From Leifsonia xyli subsp. cynodontis DSM 46306 (GTDB lineage: Bacteria > Actinomycetota > Actinomycetes > Actinomycetales > Microbacteriaceae), in the NCBI RefSeq assembly GCF_000470775.1, contig NC_022438.1, forward strand, positions 1,116,001-1,180,000: a stretch of 64,000 nucleotides of DNA, written 5' to 3'. The position numbers and the translations under genes are program-made. The notes under the pieces were generated by a model that was not told where the DNA came from, did no database searches, and saw nothing but the letters and a program-made list of their open reading frames with translations. Positions 30,471-38,975 of the stretch are shown one piece after another. Position 1 is the stretch's first letter; each line of letters starts with the position of its first letter.

Positions 30471-31643
30471 TCACCCCTTGCCGAGCCCGTAGATCCACAG
30501 CTGCCCGGTCATGGTCCCGCTCGTGTTCTGCGAGAGCGCGAATCCATCGTGCGACGCGGCGGTGAGGTACTTTCCCGAGATTTGAGCCGAGTACGGGTAG
30601 GACACGGCGGACGCGGCGATGGTCACGTTCGCGGCCAGAGCGGGACCGTAGAGAGTAACCTCGATGTCGGTCAACGTCTGCGTTCCCGCCTCGAGCTCGA
30701 TAGCTCCAAGGGTGCCCGCGGTGGTGTTGACCACGCGGCCTGTCCCGGTGTCGTAGCCACGGACGGCTTGGTAGTTCGCCGCGGTCGCGTCGGCAGCGCC
30801 ACCGGCCACCATTTGGAGTGCCGTGTTCGACGCCGCCGATTTGCCCGTGTTCGCGATAATCACCTTGTAGTTGGTAAACACTGACGTGAACACCCCGCTG
30901 ATGACGAGCTTGGTGACACCCGAGTACGTGACAGCTCCGCGCGCGCTCACGCTCGCCGTTCCGCCCGTGGCGGCCACCGATGTCGGCGTAATGAGGGTGA
31001 GGCCCTGCTGCTGCGCCACGGCGGCCGACACCCAGCCGCCGCCGCTCCACACATAGTCGCCGTTGTTCGCGTTGTCGTTGTAGATGGTGGCGTGCTGACC
31101 AGCGGTCCCGGTCACCGTGCTCAGCAGGGCGTAGGTCGCAGCGATGATGTCAACGGGCGCGAATGTCGTTGGCGAGCGAAGGGTGAGTGTGCAGGCGGCG
31201 GCGCTGGCGGCGTTCGTCGGCACGGTGATGTCGGCGTAACGGAGATACCCGGCGGGTACAGCCGGCGCGACACCGGGCGCCCCGGCGGTCCCGGCGATGA
31301 GGGAGAACGACGCGCGCGCGTCGGCGTCGCCGTTCTCCGGGTTGTTCTGCTTCGCGACGATCAGGTCAATCCGGGAACCGGTCGCGGGTCCGGCGGCAGG
31401 GGTGAGCACGGTCTGGTCGATGGCGGAGACGAACGATGCCGCCGCGTTCGTCGGATCCGGCAATTGCAGCACAGCGGGCGCGATCGTGAACGCCATCGTC
31501 GACGCTGACTGGCTGACCGTCCCGCCCTGGACCAGTTGGGGGGTCGCACCGATGATGCCAGAGAGCGCCAGGCGGGCATCGATCGGTGCCGTGCCGGCAC
31601 CACTGCTGGTGGGGGCGACGAACAGTCCACTGCGTGCGGTCAC
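30471..31643 (-). CDS. Minor tail protein / tail fibre
   Basis: 390 residues, Ala/Thr/Gly-rich and beta-predicted, starting MTARSGLFVAPTSSGAGTAP. A segment GDYVWSGGGWVSAAVAQQQG resembles the short W-rich linker common in phage fibre proteins, and the C-terminal half looks like a separate beta sandwich. It lies between Dit and the Gp37-like gene, 4 bp from the latter and 3 bp from the former, so it belongs to the tail operon. A receptor-binding role is plausible but unproven. Confidence 0.6.
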   Translation of the reverse strand: MTARSGLFVAPTSSGAGTAPIDARLALSGIIGATPQLVQGGTVSQSASTMAFTIAPAVLQLPDPTNAAASFVSAIDQTVLTPAAGPATGSRIDLIVAKQNNPENGDADARASFSLIAGTAGAPGVAPAVPAGYLRYADITVPTNAASAAACTLTLRSPTTFAPVDIIAATYALLSTVTGTAGQHATIYNDNANNGDYVWSGGGWVSAAVAQQQGLTLITPTSVAATGGTASVSARGAVTYSGVTKLVISGVFTSVFTNYKVIIANTGKSAASNTALQMVAGGAADATAANYQAVRGYDTGTGRVVNTTAGTLGAIELEAGTQTLTDIEVTLYGPALAANVTIAASAVSYPYSAQISGKYLTAASHDGFALSQNTSGTMTGQLWIYGLGKG

Positions 31644-31646
31644 GGC

Positions 31647-32273
31647 TTACCTCCAGAGGTCGGCGATGGTGATCGCCGCGACACCAGCCGCGGCGGAGAA
31701 GAAGACAGAACTGGTGGACGTGACCGCGGAGAACTGGCGCGAGCTCAGCCTGGTGGTCCGGTCGACACCGCCGGTGAGGGTCGCGTAACCGGTTCTGTAG
31801 TCGATGGTCAACGTTTGGCCGGCGGGCACCGTGTCCGTGTAGGTGACCGTGTTCCCGTCGATGACGATCGAGAACCCCGACACCGGACCAGTCACCACCA
31901 CATACGGGAACGCGGGGGTGTTCCCCGCGTTCGTGAGCGTGACCGCCCCCGAGGAGAGGTCCGTCACACCGAAGTCGAGGACGGTGGGCACCGCCTGGAA
32001 CAGCGGGAACGTCATACCGGACGCGCTCGCACCCGACGCCGCGAGTTGCAGGATGCGGGGAGGCGACTGCCAGGCGGGGTCCGGGCATCGGAACTGCACC
32101 GCACCGCTGGCCGATCCGGCATACCATTCCAGGCCGAGAGGGAATGAACGCTTGGCGACCTTCGCAGGGATGCCCTGCGCGACCATGCCGGGCAGTTTCA
32201 CCCACAACGGCCCCGCCGTCGCCTGCGGCGAAAGCACGCCCCGCAGCGCCGACAATGCGTCCGTGAGGGTCAC
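31647..32273 (-). CDS. Distal tail protein Dit, C-terminal part
   Basis: Read from a GTG at 32273 that overlaps the stop of the preceding short gene (GTGA), 208 residues: TLTDALSALRGVLSPQA, RSFPLGLEWYAG, then a beta-sandwich (TVLDFGVTDLSSGAVTLTN, FSIVIDGNTVTYTDTVPAG). Together with the 83 residues upstream it equals one siphophage Dit protein of about 290 residues. Either a frameshift split a single gene or the two parts are made separately by coupling. I favour the split. Confidence 0.6.
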   Translation of the reverse strand: MTLTDALSALRGVLSPQATAGPLWVKLPGMVAQGIPAKVAKRSFPLGLEWYAGSASGAVQFRCPDPAWQSPPRILQLAASGASASGMTFPLFQAVPTVLDFGVTDLSSGAVTLTNAGNTPAFPYVVVTGPVSGFSIVIDGNTVTYTDTVPAGQTLTIDYRTGYATLTGGVDRTTRLSSRQFSAVTSTSSVFFSAAAGVAAITIADLWR

Positions 32274-32521
32274 AGCTGGGTGGCATGCACATTCATCGGC
32301 AGGGTCGGCGTCAGAACACCCGCGAAGTCCGGACCCGACCATGAACCATCCGCCCAGACACGCTGCTGGTCCATGGTCTTGATCGCGGCCATATCGAAGA
32401 AGTCACACCCCGGCGGAAGGTCATAGGCGGTGCCCGGCCTCATCAGGAAGCCGTTGAACTCGACCTGATAATCGGCGAGGGTGTTCACCGGCCCAGTCAG
32501 GTAGCCCATCGCAGCATCCAC
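32270..32521 (-). CDS. Distal tail protein Dit, N-terminal part
   Basis: 83 residues with the N-terminal Sipho_tail pattern: YQVEFNGFLMRPGTAYDLPP, TMDQQRVWADGSWSGPDF. It ends at TGA in CTGTGACC, where the Dit homology continues in the next frame. It overlaps the tape measure gene by 25 bp; an ATG four codons later (32509) is also possible. Without its C-terminal half it could not form the baseplate hub ring. Confidence 0.6.
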   Translation of the reverse strand: MDAAMGYLTGPVNTLADYQVEFNGFLMRPGTAYDLPPGCDFFDMAAIKTMDQQRVWADGSWSGPDFAGVLTPTLPMNVHATQL

Positions 32522-33900
32522 CCCAGTTCGTTCGCGATCTCCGCCGGCGACTGGTTCGCCTGCGCGATGAACGTGCCAATATGCATGCCGCCGGCGGACG
32601 GTTGGGTGCCATTCGGGAACACCTGCGCAGCAGTCGGGACGTACATAAGCTCGGGACCCTGCTCACCCACGACGGCGAGACCACCCTGCTGCACATATCC
32701 GCCGGTCGCGAGGTGCGGAAGGTGAACGTCGGGGATCTTCCCGATATGGATACCGACTGCCCCGCCAACCGAGTTCACCGCACCGGTGATCCCGTTGATC
32801 AGATGAATGACATTGTTGATACCGCCGGCGATCCAATCGGCGATGCCATTCCACACATTCTTCACAATCCCGAGCGCACCGTTCCAAATACCCGACCAGA
32901 CATCCCCGATCCACTTGCCGAAACCGGAGATGCTGCCGGTGATCCAGCCGATGAAGCCATTCCACACCGTCGAGATGAAACCAGTGACCTGGCTCCAATG
33001 GGTGGCAAGCAGAACAACAACCGCGATCAGGGCGACGATGCCGGCGATGATCCAGGTGACAGGGGATGCCCAGATGGCGGTGTTCGCGGCGACCTGCGCG
33101 ATCGTATAGACGACGACGGCCGCGGTGATCAAACCGATGGCAATCAGAACCGCGTTCATGGCGCCGGGGGTCTTGTTCAACCAGTTGACGACTTTCACGC
33201 CGGCGTCGGTCACGTGTTCGAGCGCGGGCATAAGCCCCTGCCCAACCTTCTCCTGAATGTCCTTGAACCCGGCGGCGAGGATCTTCGCCTTCCCGGCGGC
33301 GGTGCCGCCCATCGTCTCGGCGGCGCCCTCGACCTTGCCTTTGAGCCCCTCAACGACCTCAGCATAGTTGCCCGCTTTGGTCCCTGTGTCCTTGAAGGCG
33401 ATGCCGACCTGCGCGAGCGCCCGCCCTTTGCCCAGCAGCGCCTTGCCCAGCGATTCCGCGGCGGACACCGTGTCGGTTCCGGTCTTGGAGGCATAGTCCG
33501 CGACCAGCGGCGTCAACTCTTCAAGCTGTTTCCCCGTTACCCCATACATGGCCAATTTCGATTGCGCCGTCGCGAGTTCATTGTGATCGTATCCGGTCTT
33601 CTCCTGGATCGTGTCGTTGAGTTCCTGCAGCTTCTCGATCGACACGTCGGCGATCGCGGGGAACTTCTTGTACGCCTCCTGCAGCTCAGGCTGGCTCTTC
33701 TGCGCCTCCTCATACGCCTCCACCGACTTCGACGCGAAATCCGTCGCCGCCATGGCCGCGCCAGCGAGGGCGAGGCCGCCGGCGACCTTCAACTTGTCGA
33801 GTTTGCCGTGGACACCCTCCAGCTTCGACTCGACCTTCTCCATCGCCTCGGAAACCTGCTCCTTACCGACGATGAGGAACTCAAGAACATTCGTCGACAC
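32497..33900 (-). CDS. Tape measure protein
   Basis: 467 residues, short for a tape measure. Helical N-terminus with coiled coil (VSEAMEKVESKLEGVHGKLDKL), the conserved LEELTPLVADYASKTG region, membrane-like segments at about 245-300 (AVLIAIGLITAAVVVYTIAQ, IIAGIVALIAVVVLLA), W-rich repeats (VWNGFIGWI, VWSGIWNGALG, VWNGIADWI) and a C-terminal GGYVQQGGLAVVGEQGPEL typical of siphophage tape measures. It sets tail length, so a short tail is predicted. Preceded by the frameshift chaperone gene as usual. Confidence 0.88.
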   Translation of the reverse strand: MSTNVLEFLIVGKEQVSEAMEKVESKLEGVHGKLDKLKVAGGLALAGAAMAATDFASKSVEAYEEAQKSQPELQEAYKKFPAIADVSIEKLQELNDTIQEKTGYDHNELATAQSKLAMYGVTGKQLEELTPLVADYASKTGTDTVSAAESLGKALLGKGRALAQVGIAFKDTGTKAGNYAEVVEGLKGKVEGAAETMGGTAAGKAKILAAGFKDIQEKVGQGLMPALEHVTDAGVKVVNWLNKTPGAMNAVLIAIGLITAAVVVYTIAQVAANTAIWASPVTWIIAGIVALIAVVVLLATHWSQVTGFISTVWNGFIGWITGSISGFGKWIGDVWSGIWNGALGIVKNVWNGIADWIAGGINNVIHLINGITGAVNSVGGAVGIHIGKIPDVHLPHLATGGYVQQGGLAVVGEQGPELMYVPTAAQVFPNGTQPSAGGMHIGTFIAQANQSPAEIANELGWMLRWAT

Positions 33901-33909
33901 GGTGTTCTC

Positions 33910-34352
33910 CTACATGGTTTTCATGGCTTCTTCACGGCGGTCGAGGTAGTCGCAGAGCGCGGTAAACTCGCCCATGCTGAGGAGATCGATCTCCCACGGT
34001 CGGATGTGCAGCACCTCAGCGAACCCGCCGAGATAGTGGGCACGCTTGCGCCCTAACCCTCCACCGCGGGCACCGTAGGGTTTTCCGGTGGCGTCCCGTC
34101 ATCCTTTTCGAGGTCGATCTCAATGTCCGTGATGGCGCGGTCGTCGAAGTCGGAGAACGCGACGCCCGGGTGGTGGCGTTTCCACGTCACCCAGATCAGC
34201 GCCTGGATCGACGTCAGCGACTTTGACTTGATCGCCTCGGCGAACTCCTTACCGGTGACCTTCTCGATCGCGCGCCCCTCAGCGAACGTGAGCTTGTCGA
34301 CGTCGATGACGGACTGCTCGCCGTCGACGGCGACCTTGATGATGTTGGCCAT
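33910..34352 (-). CDS. Tail assembly chaperones, expressed via probable -1 frameshift
   Basis: The first frame (34352 to 34053, 99 residues, starting MANIIKVAVDGEQSV) ends in VEG and a TAG. In the -1 frame the text continues as RKRAHYLGGFAEVLHIRPWE to MGEFTALCDYLDRREEAMKTM, stopping at 33910. The second part has no start or ribosome site of its own. This is the conserved G/GT arrangement upstream of tape measure genes, where ribosomes slip by -1 to make a longer chaperone. I could not pin a canonical slippery heptamer; the shift must occur before 34053. Confidence 0.72.
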
Positions 34353-34811
34353 TTACCCTTTTCCAATCGTCTCGAGGTATGCGGAGAGTTCGTTATCCAC
34401 GGTGGCTTTAATGGCTGATGCTTCGGCGTTGATCGTGTCCGAGAAGAACCCGGGTGCGATCTGCTGCTCGTACCAGTAGTTCCGATTCCCATACAGTGGG
34501 TGCCGCAGTCGGCCCCGGTCGATCGCTTCGAGGTCATGGCCGCGTTTGCTGTCGCGGATGATGACCTGCTGGCGGTCGGTGCGGAAGTCGGTGATCAGAG
34601 CGGGCATGACGCCCGCCCATTTCGCCAGACCACCCTTCTGTGGGAGGCGTTCTCGGGCGGCGTCGCGGATCTTTCGCCGTGTCGGTTTGGTCGCGTTCGT
34701 CAACGCCTTCCGCAGCTCTTTCCGGACACCCCCGGTGCGGGCTGTGCGCAGCTTGTCGACCTCCTTGCCGAAGTCACCGCGGAGCATGGCCACATCGAGC
34801 ACCCCGGGCAT
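34353..34811 (-). CDS. HK97 gp10-like tail completion protein
   Basis: 152 residues: helical basic N-terminus (LRKALTNATKPTRRKIRDAA), then IIRDSKRGHDLEAIDRG and LRHPLYGNRNYWYEQQIAPG, the last being the characteristic loop of actinophage gp10-like tail-completion proteins. It joins head-tail connector and tail tube in intact phages. Here it lies after the tail tube gene, an uncommon order, directly abutting the chaperone gene. Confidence 0.65.
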   Translation of the reverse strand: MPGVLDVAMLRGDFGKEVDKLRTARTGGVRKELRKALTNATKPTRRKIRDAARERLPQKGGLAKWAGVMPALITDFRTDRQQVIIRDSKRGHDLEAIDRGRLRHPLYGNRNYWYEQQIAPGFFSDTINAEASAIKATVDNELSAYLETIGKG

Positions 34812-34820
34812 GAGCGCCTC

Positions 34821-35819
34821 CTACAGGGTGGTGTCGGCGGACTGGGTGAAGATCGTCGGCAGGTTGGCGCCGTCGAACAGGGCGGTGAACGGGAACGACC
34901 CGGACACCACATCCGGCCCTTGCAGCGTCGGCGTGTCCCCATCGAGGAAGCACTGCGGCAGCGTGATGCGGAACGTGTCGAAGTTGCCCGAGGCGCCGAT
35001 CTGCAGCCCGTCTGCCTCAAGTACCAAGGAGAACGGCGCGTCGGACGCGAACCGGTCCGCCCAGATCGTCTTGTCGATGAAGTCCGCTTCGATGGTGCCG
35101 GTGATCTTTGTCATCGCGTTCAACAGTGGCTGCGCCTTCAACCCCTGGCCGCCGAGATAGTAGCGGGCGGCATTCTGGGGGCGCTCGATCTTGATCGTGA
35201 CCTTCTTCACACCGGACACGGCCACCTCGGACCCGAACATACCGACCTTGACACTGGTGTCGGTGCCGACGAACGGGCGCATGGTGGTGACGTACGACGC
35301 CGCGGCGAGGGTCTGGCTCTCGATGACATCTTGTGTGTCGAGAGTGAAGGTGGAGGTGACTTCTTTGCCGGGCTCGAACGTGAACGTGGCGTCGGTGACT
35401 TTCGCGCCGAGGAAGGTGTACGGGCGCACCGTCCCGGTCGCATCCGGGATGCCCGCCTGCACGGTCAGGGATTTGTCCACCGTGTCCGCGAGGGCATGCG
35501 TCTGCGTGTACGCCGCAGTCGAGCCGACCTGAATCGGGGTGACGGTGGTTCCCATCAGTGCCTGCAGCAGTAATCCCATGCCCCGGTTGGTGACATCGAG
35601 GTCGAAGGTGCCCTTACCGCCGCGGGTGGTGACGACACGGCCCGCGCCGAGGTCCATCAACCGGCCAGCGCCCAGCCAGGACTGCCCGATCGTGTTCTTC
35701 ACCTTCGTCAGCTGCGCCTTCGAGATGGGAAGGAACCTGGTCGGCGTCTGAAAGGTGCCGTACGTGCCTTCGGGGGCGATACCGACCTGCCCCGCAAGTC
35801 CGGTTCCGGTGCTCATCAT
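34821..35819 (-). CDS. Major tail tube protein
   Basis: 332 residues starting MSTGTGLAGQVGIAPEGTYG, with FDLDVTNRGMGLLLQALMG, FTFEPGKEVTSTFTLDTQD and a repeated beta layout (LTVQAGIPDATG, FRITLPQCFLDGDTPTL). This is the usual look of long siphophage tail tube proteins in actinophages. The ATG overlaps the upstream small gene by 4 bp. The gene appears intact. Confidence 0.75.
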   Translation of the reverse strand: MMSTGTGLAGQVGIAPEGTYGTFQTPTRFLPISKAQLTKVKNTIGQSWLGAGRLMDLGAGRVVTTRGGKGTFDLDVTNRGMGLLLQALMGTTVTPIQVGSTAAYTQTHALADTVDKSLTVQAGIPDATGTVRPYTFLGAKVTDATFTFEPGKEVTSTFTLDTQDVIESQTLAAASYVTTMRPFVGTDTSVKVGMFGSEVAVSGVKKVTIKIERPQNAARYYLGGQGLKAQPLLNAMTKITGTIEADFIDKTIWADRFASDAPFSLVLEADGLQIGASGNFDTFRITLPQCFLDGDTPTLQGPDVVSGSFPFTALFDGANLPTIFTQSADTTL

Positions 35820-36010
35820 TTACCGCCCTTCTTCGCCACGGAGGCGGTCTCCTGGGATGCGCCGCGGGCGACGATCTCCCACACCTCGTACTGTCCGTCG
35901 TATCCGTCGACCCGCTCATCGGGCACGTCGGCAACCTCGTCCACATCGATGACCCGGTTCAGCTCCGGCACATTCCGAGGTTCACCAGACACATTTCTCA
36001 CCTGCCCCAT
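35816..36010 (-). CDS. Small phage protein of the tail operon
   Basis: 64 acidic residues, MGQVRNVSGEPRNVPELNRV to VAKKGGK. I recognise no family. It lies between tail terminator (11 bp) and tail tube (4-bp overlap), as short hypothetical proteins often do in siphophages. Start ATG at 36010 preceded by GGAGG. Confidence 0.55.
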   Translation of the reverse strand: MGQVRNVSGEPRNVPELNRVIDVDEVADVPDERVDGYDGQYEVWEIVARGASQETASVAKKGGK

Positions 36011-36021
36011 GCTGGGCCTCC

Positions 36022-36486
36022 TTAGCTGATTCGGGACCTGACGGTCACATCGAACGGGAGGAACGCGATCGCGCCGTTCTCGTCCTGTAGTTGATGCAGG
36101 GACATACTGGTGACCCCTTGCACATAGAGCACCCCGCTCACGCCGTAGCTGGGATTGTCCTGGATCGCTGTGGTAACCGTGCCGAGCATGTTGAACACGC
36201 TGTCGCGGGCGGTCTTGGCAACGCCGTCACCGTTCCAGGACACGGCCACGCAATGCACGACGACCGTCTCGTCGCGGACCGCATGCCCCAGCCATGGCCA
36301 CGACTGCTGCGATGTCGCCGATTCGGTGATCGAGTCGCCATCCGGGTCAGCGACGCCGACGAGGACATAATCGGTGAGGGTGTTATCGGTGACACCGGTC
36401 CCGTCGAACACATTCGAGTCCCCGAGCGCCGTCCCGAACGATGCGATCAACGCGTCGATGACGACGGGGATCGTTGAGGCAGTCAT
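36022..36486 (-). CDS. Tail terminator-like protein
   Basis: 154 residues from the ATG at 36486 (TASTIPVVIDALIASFG). The middle reads VVVHCVAVSWNGDGVAKTAR and the C-terminus LHQLQDENGAIAFLPFDVTV; the compact alpha/beta pattern and the place before the tail tube gene fit tail terminator proteins. Its start overlaps the stop of a truncated gene (ATGA). Confidence 0.55.
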   Translation of the reverse strand: MTASTIPVVIDALIASFGTALGDSNVFDGTGVTDNTLTDYVLVGVADPDGDSITESATSQQSWPWLGHAVRDETVVVHCVAVSWNGDGVAKTARDSVFNMLGTVTTAIQDNPSYGVSGVLYVQGVTSMSLHQLQDENGAIAFLPFDVTVRSRIS

Positions 36487-36599
36487 GCGATCCCCGGGGT
36501 CCGATAGGACGCGGCGATCTCCTCGACACGATGCGGCCACGCATACACGAGCTGTGGGGACCACACCCGGTATTGACACTCGGCCGGCGCCGGTGGCAT
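36483..36599 (-). pseudogene. 3' remnant of a head-tail connector gene
   Basis: A 38-codon frame, ending RVEEIAASYRTPGIA, overlaps the tail terminator ATG in an ATGA as intact phage genes do. Upstream of 36599 the frame has no further phage-like text, because the plus-strand GH25 gene region begins. I read this as the last codons of a connector protein whose 5' part, with all head genes, has been lost. Confidence 0.45.
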
Positions 36600-36653
36600 T
36601 GTCATAGCTCTCCATAGATACACCGATTTTCTTTGAAAACGAGGTTATTCTTA

Positions 36654-37577
36654 ATGAACGTTCAAAAGATGATGCGAGGACGTCGAGCTCATTCGGTGCG
36701 TGTCGGTATGGTCTCGGCCGTGATGGCCGCGATCCTGGCGGTGGGGCTCGGTGGTTCTTTGTCCGCCGCGGCGGCGGAGCCGGACAGGGGCGGTGGCGAT
36801 CCCACCCAAGACCACGCTGGTAGCACGCTCGCTCGCGATGTAAGCTCCCAAGAGTTGCGGCAACGACCGCGGCCAATTCCGCCTTTGGATTATGTGCGTG
36901 GCGATGATGTGAGCGGCTGGCAGACCGACGTCAACTGGAGCGATGCGGCGTCGAAGGGTGCCCGTTTCGTTTACATCAAAGCGACCGAGGACGACGACTA
37001 CGTGAGCTCCCAGTACGAGAAGCAGTGGAAGGGAGCCCAAAATGCCGGGTTTTATCGCGGGTCGTACCACTTCGGACGGCCGTTCTGGTCGGACGGCACT
37101 TCGCAGGCGAAGCACTTTATGAACACCATCCACAACTGGGAGCCCACTCAGCGTATCCTGCCTCCCATGCTTGACCTGGAGCACCGTTGCGACGACCTGA
37201 CGAAGCCGTGGGCAATCAAGAAATGTAAGGCGATGACCCCGGCGGACATCGTCAAGTGGATACACGATTTTGTCTCCGTGGTGGAGAAGAGGACGGGTGG
37301 TGTGAAGCCGGTCATCTACACCAACCCGTCCTGGTGGAAGGAGTACACTGGCAACACCACGGACTTCGCCTCCTACCCGCTGTTCATCGCCAACTGGGTC
37401 TCGGACGTATCGGACGGCCCCGGCGCATTGCCCGGTGGGTGGAAACACTGGACGCTGTGGCAGCACTGGGACAACACGAGCCCCTACGCGGGCCCAGGCG
37501 GCCTCCTGCCCGGGGACCAGGACTTCTTCCACGGCACCAAGCTGGCGCTCAAGCGATTCTCCAATAACGTTCATTAG
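36654..37577 (+). CDS. Secreted GH25 muramidase (prophage cargo)
   Basis: 307 residues: basic N-terminus (MMRGRRAHSVRVG), signal segment VSAVMAAILAVGLGG with cleavage near SAAAA, a ~35-residue linker, then a complete GH25 domain. The catalytic first Asp is in GDDVSGWQ (residue 85) and the pair in PMLDLEH (Asp174, Glu176); KPVIYTNPSWW and WTLWQHWD complete the barrel. It should cut peptidoglycan outside the membrane with no need of a holin. On the strand opposite to the tail genes, of lower GC, and followed by its own terminator. ATG after GAGG; an in-frame TTG at 36633 is less likely. Confidence 0.88.
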   Translation: MNVQKMMRGRRAHSVRVGMVSAVMAAILAVGLGGSLSAAAAEPDRGGGDPTQDHAGSTLARDVSSQELRQRPRPIPPLDYVRGDDVSGWQTDVNWSDAASKGARFVYIKATEDDDYVSSQYEKQWKGAQNAGFYRGSYHFGRPFWSDGTSQAKHFMNTIHNWEPTQRILPPMLDLEHRCDDLTKPWAIKKCKAMTPADIVKWIHDFVSVVEKRTGGVKPVIYTNPSWWKEYTGNTTDFASYPLFIANWVSDVSDGPGALPGGWKHWTLWQHWDNTSPYAGPGGLLPGDQDFFHGTKLALKRFSNNVH

Positions 37578-37712
37578 GTGGCCATCTCTTCCAGCATTGT
37601 CAAGCCCGGTGTCCACTGATCACAGTCAGCGCCACGAGCCTCCTCTCGGAGGAGACACTGGAATTGCACTTGGTCGGCCGATGAAACCGGCCCACCAAGT
37701 CTGAATTCCAGC

Positions 37713-37751
37713 AAATGGCCTGCATACCTCTTCAAGGTGTGCAGGCCATTT
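37713..37751 (+). terminator. Terminator of secreted muramidase gene
   Basis: AAATGGCCTGCATACC pairs with GGTGTGCAGGCCATTT (one T-G pair), a 16-bp stem with a 7-base loop, 136 bp after the gene. A second imperfect inverted repeat (37660-37710, TGGAATTG...GAATTCCA) precedes it. Confidence 0.7.
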
Positions 37752-37861
37752 GGGTTTCGTGTCCGCCATGGAACCTCTGCGATCGGGGCAGTGTCGTCAC
37801 GCGCGTAACGCCAAGAACATAGCGCCCATCGCTCAGCTGGCGCACTACAGGCGGTCGTCGC

Positions 37862-38029
37862 ATGACGGAGCGCCCCTACGCATCCCCGCCTACTGACCAA
37901 CGACCATCAACGCGGACAACGACCGGCCAACTCTTCTTACATGCCCTGATCAACAAGATTCCCGCCAACCACGCCGTCACCGAAATGGGATTCCCCGCTG
38001 GTTGGAACACCCCAGAGATTTGGTCGTGA
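37862..38029 (+). pseudogene. C-terminal fragment of an Abi-like protein
   Basis: A 55-codon frame whose last part reads HALINKIPANHAVTEMGFPA then GWNTPEIWS and stops. This resembles the extreme C-terminus of Abi_2-family (AbiD/F-like) abortive infection proteins, which end in a MGFP-x-x-W pattern. The rest of the gene is missing. Recognition rests on a short motif. Confidence 0.45.
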
Positions 38030-38059
38030 ATCGCGCCACTGTGAGACAGACCCTCCCCA

Positions 38060-38974
38060 TTGCTGAGGCCAGCGCAGAACACAAAACCTGCCACGTTCTG
38101 GGCGCTTCTACTCATCGCCATCTGCTTCACAATGAAGCTCGACCCCGTCTACCTGCGCCTGGACCCCTTGATCGGCGGACATAACTACCTCACGCTGGTC
38201 TCCAACCTCGTGCTCCTGGCAGGGATCTTCGTCCTCACGAGCGGGATCGCCCGCGCCGTCGCAGAAGAGACCACAACCCCAACGTGGATCGTCATCTGCA
38301 TGATCCTCTCGGGCGTCATCCTTACCGTTCTATTCCTCCTGCTCACTCCGCAACCAACAACGACAACGTTCAACATCAGTTACCGAAACCAGCCGCTCAC
38401 GCTCGTCCATACCTCGTTTCTGGCCCTGGTCATGGCACTCGCGTTCTCAGGAACCGCTATCGTCTGTCTCCGCGAGTTCTCCTCGCTCACCGCCCTCACG
38501 TCCCGCATCGGTGTCGCGTTCATCGTTGCCGGATGTGTCTCGGTCGTCGTCTTGACCGTATCGACCTTCTTCCTCAACTTCGGGATGTTCTTCAACGCAT
38601 CCAGTGCCGTGAAATTCGGAAACATCGTGTATAACTTCACGCGCCCGCTGTCCATCGTCCTTCTCGCCATCGGTATGGCGCTCCCGCCTGCTGCCGCCTG
38701 GCCCTCTAACCAAAATGCTGACCGTGTGATCCACCGCAACATCGAATCACTCAAGCCCATCCATGAACGGCTCGAAACTGCCCCGATCCCCGACGACGCA
38801 ACCTCGCGTCAAAGACTCACTCGCATGATCGTGGACATCAACGACAAAATCCTTCGCCACGGGCAAGAAGCAGTCCTGCAAAACGAATCCCCCAGAGTCC
38901 TCGAACAGGCCGAAACCGCCCTTCTCACCCAAACCCGTCACACCGCCTACCCCCACAACACCAAGGACTCTTGA
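38060..38974 (+). CDS. Multi-pass membrane protein with cytosolic C-terminal domain
   Basis: 304 residues. Five to six hydrophobic helices (for example NYLTLVSNLVLLAGIFVLTS, VICMILSGVILTVLFLLL, IGVAFIVAGCVSVVVLTV) are followed by a soluble helical region (LKPIHERLETAPIPDDATS, RLTRMIVDINDKILR). The pattern recalls the MAB_1171c/DUF6545 membrane proteins of actinobacteria, usually about 100 residues longer with more helices at the N-terminus. Only a TTG is available as an early start, so the 5' end may be truncated. It ends 1 bp before the integrase gene. Confidence 0.5.
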   Translation: MLRPAQNTKPATFWALLLIAICFTMKLDPVYLRLDPLIGGHNYLTLVSNLVLLAGIFVLTSGIARAVAEETTTPTWIVICMILSGVILTVLFLLLTPQPTTTTFNISYRNQPLTLVHTSFLALVMALAFSGTAIVCLREFSSLTALTSRIGVAFIVAGCVSVVVLTVSTFFLNFGMFFNASSAVKFGNIVYNFTRPLSIVLLAIGMALPPAAAWPSNQNADRVIHRNIESLKPIHERLETAPIPDDATSRQRLTRMIVDINDKILRHGQEAVLQNESPRVLEQAETALLTQTRHTAYPHNTKDS

Positions 38975-38975
38975 G

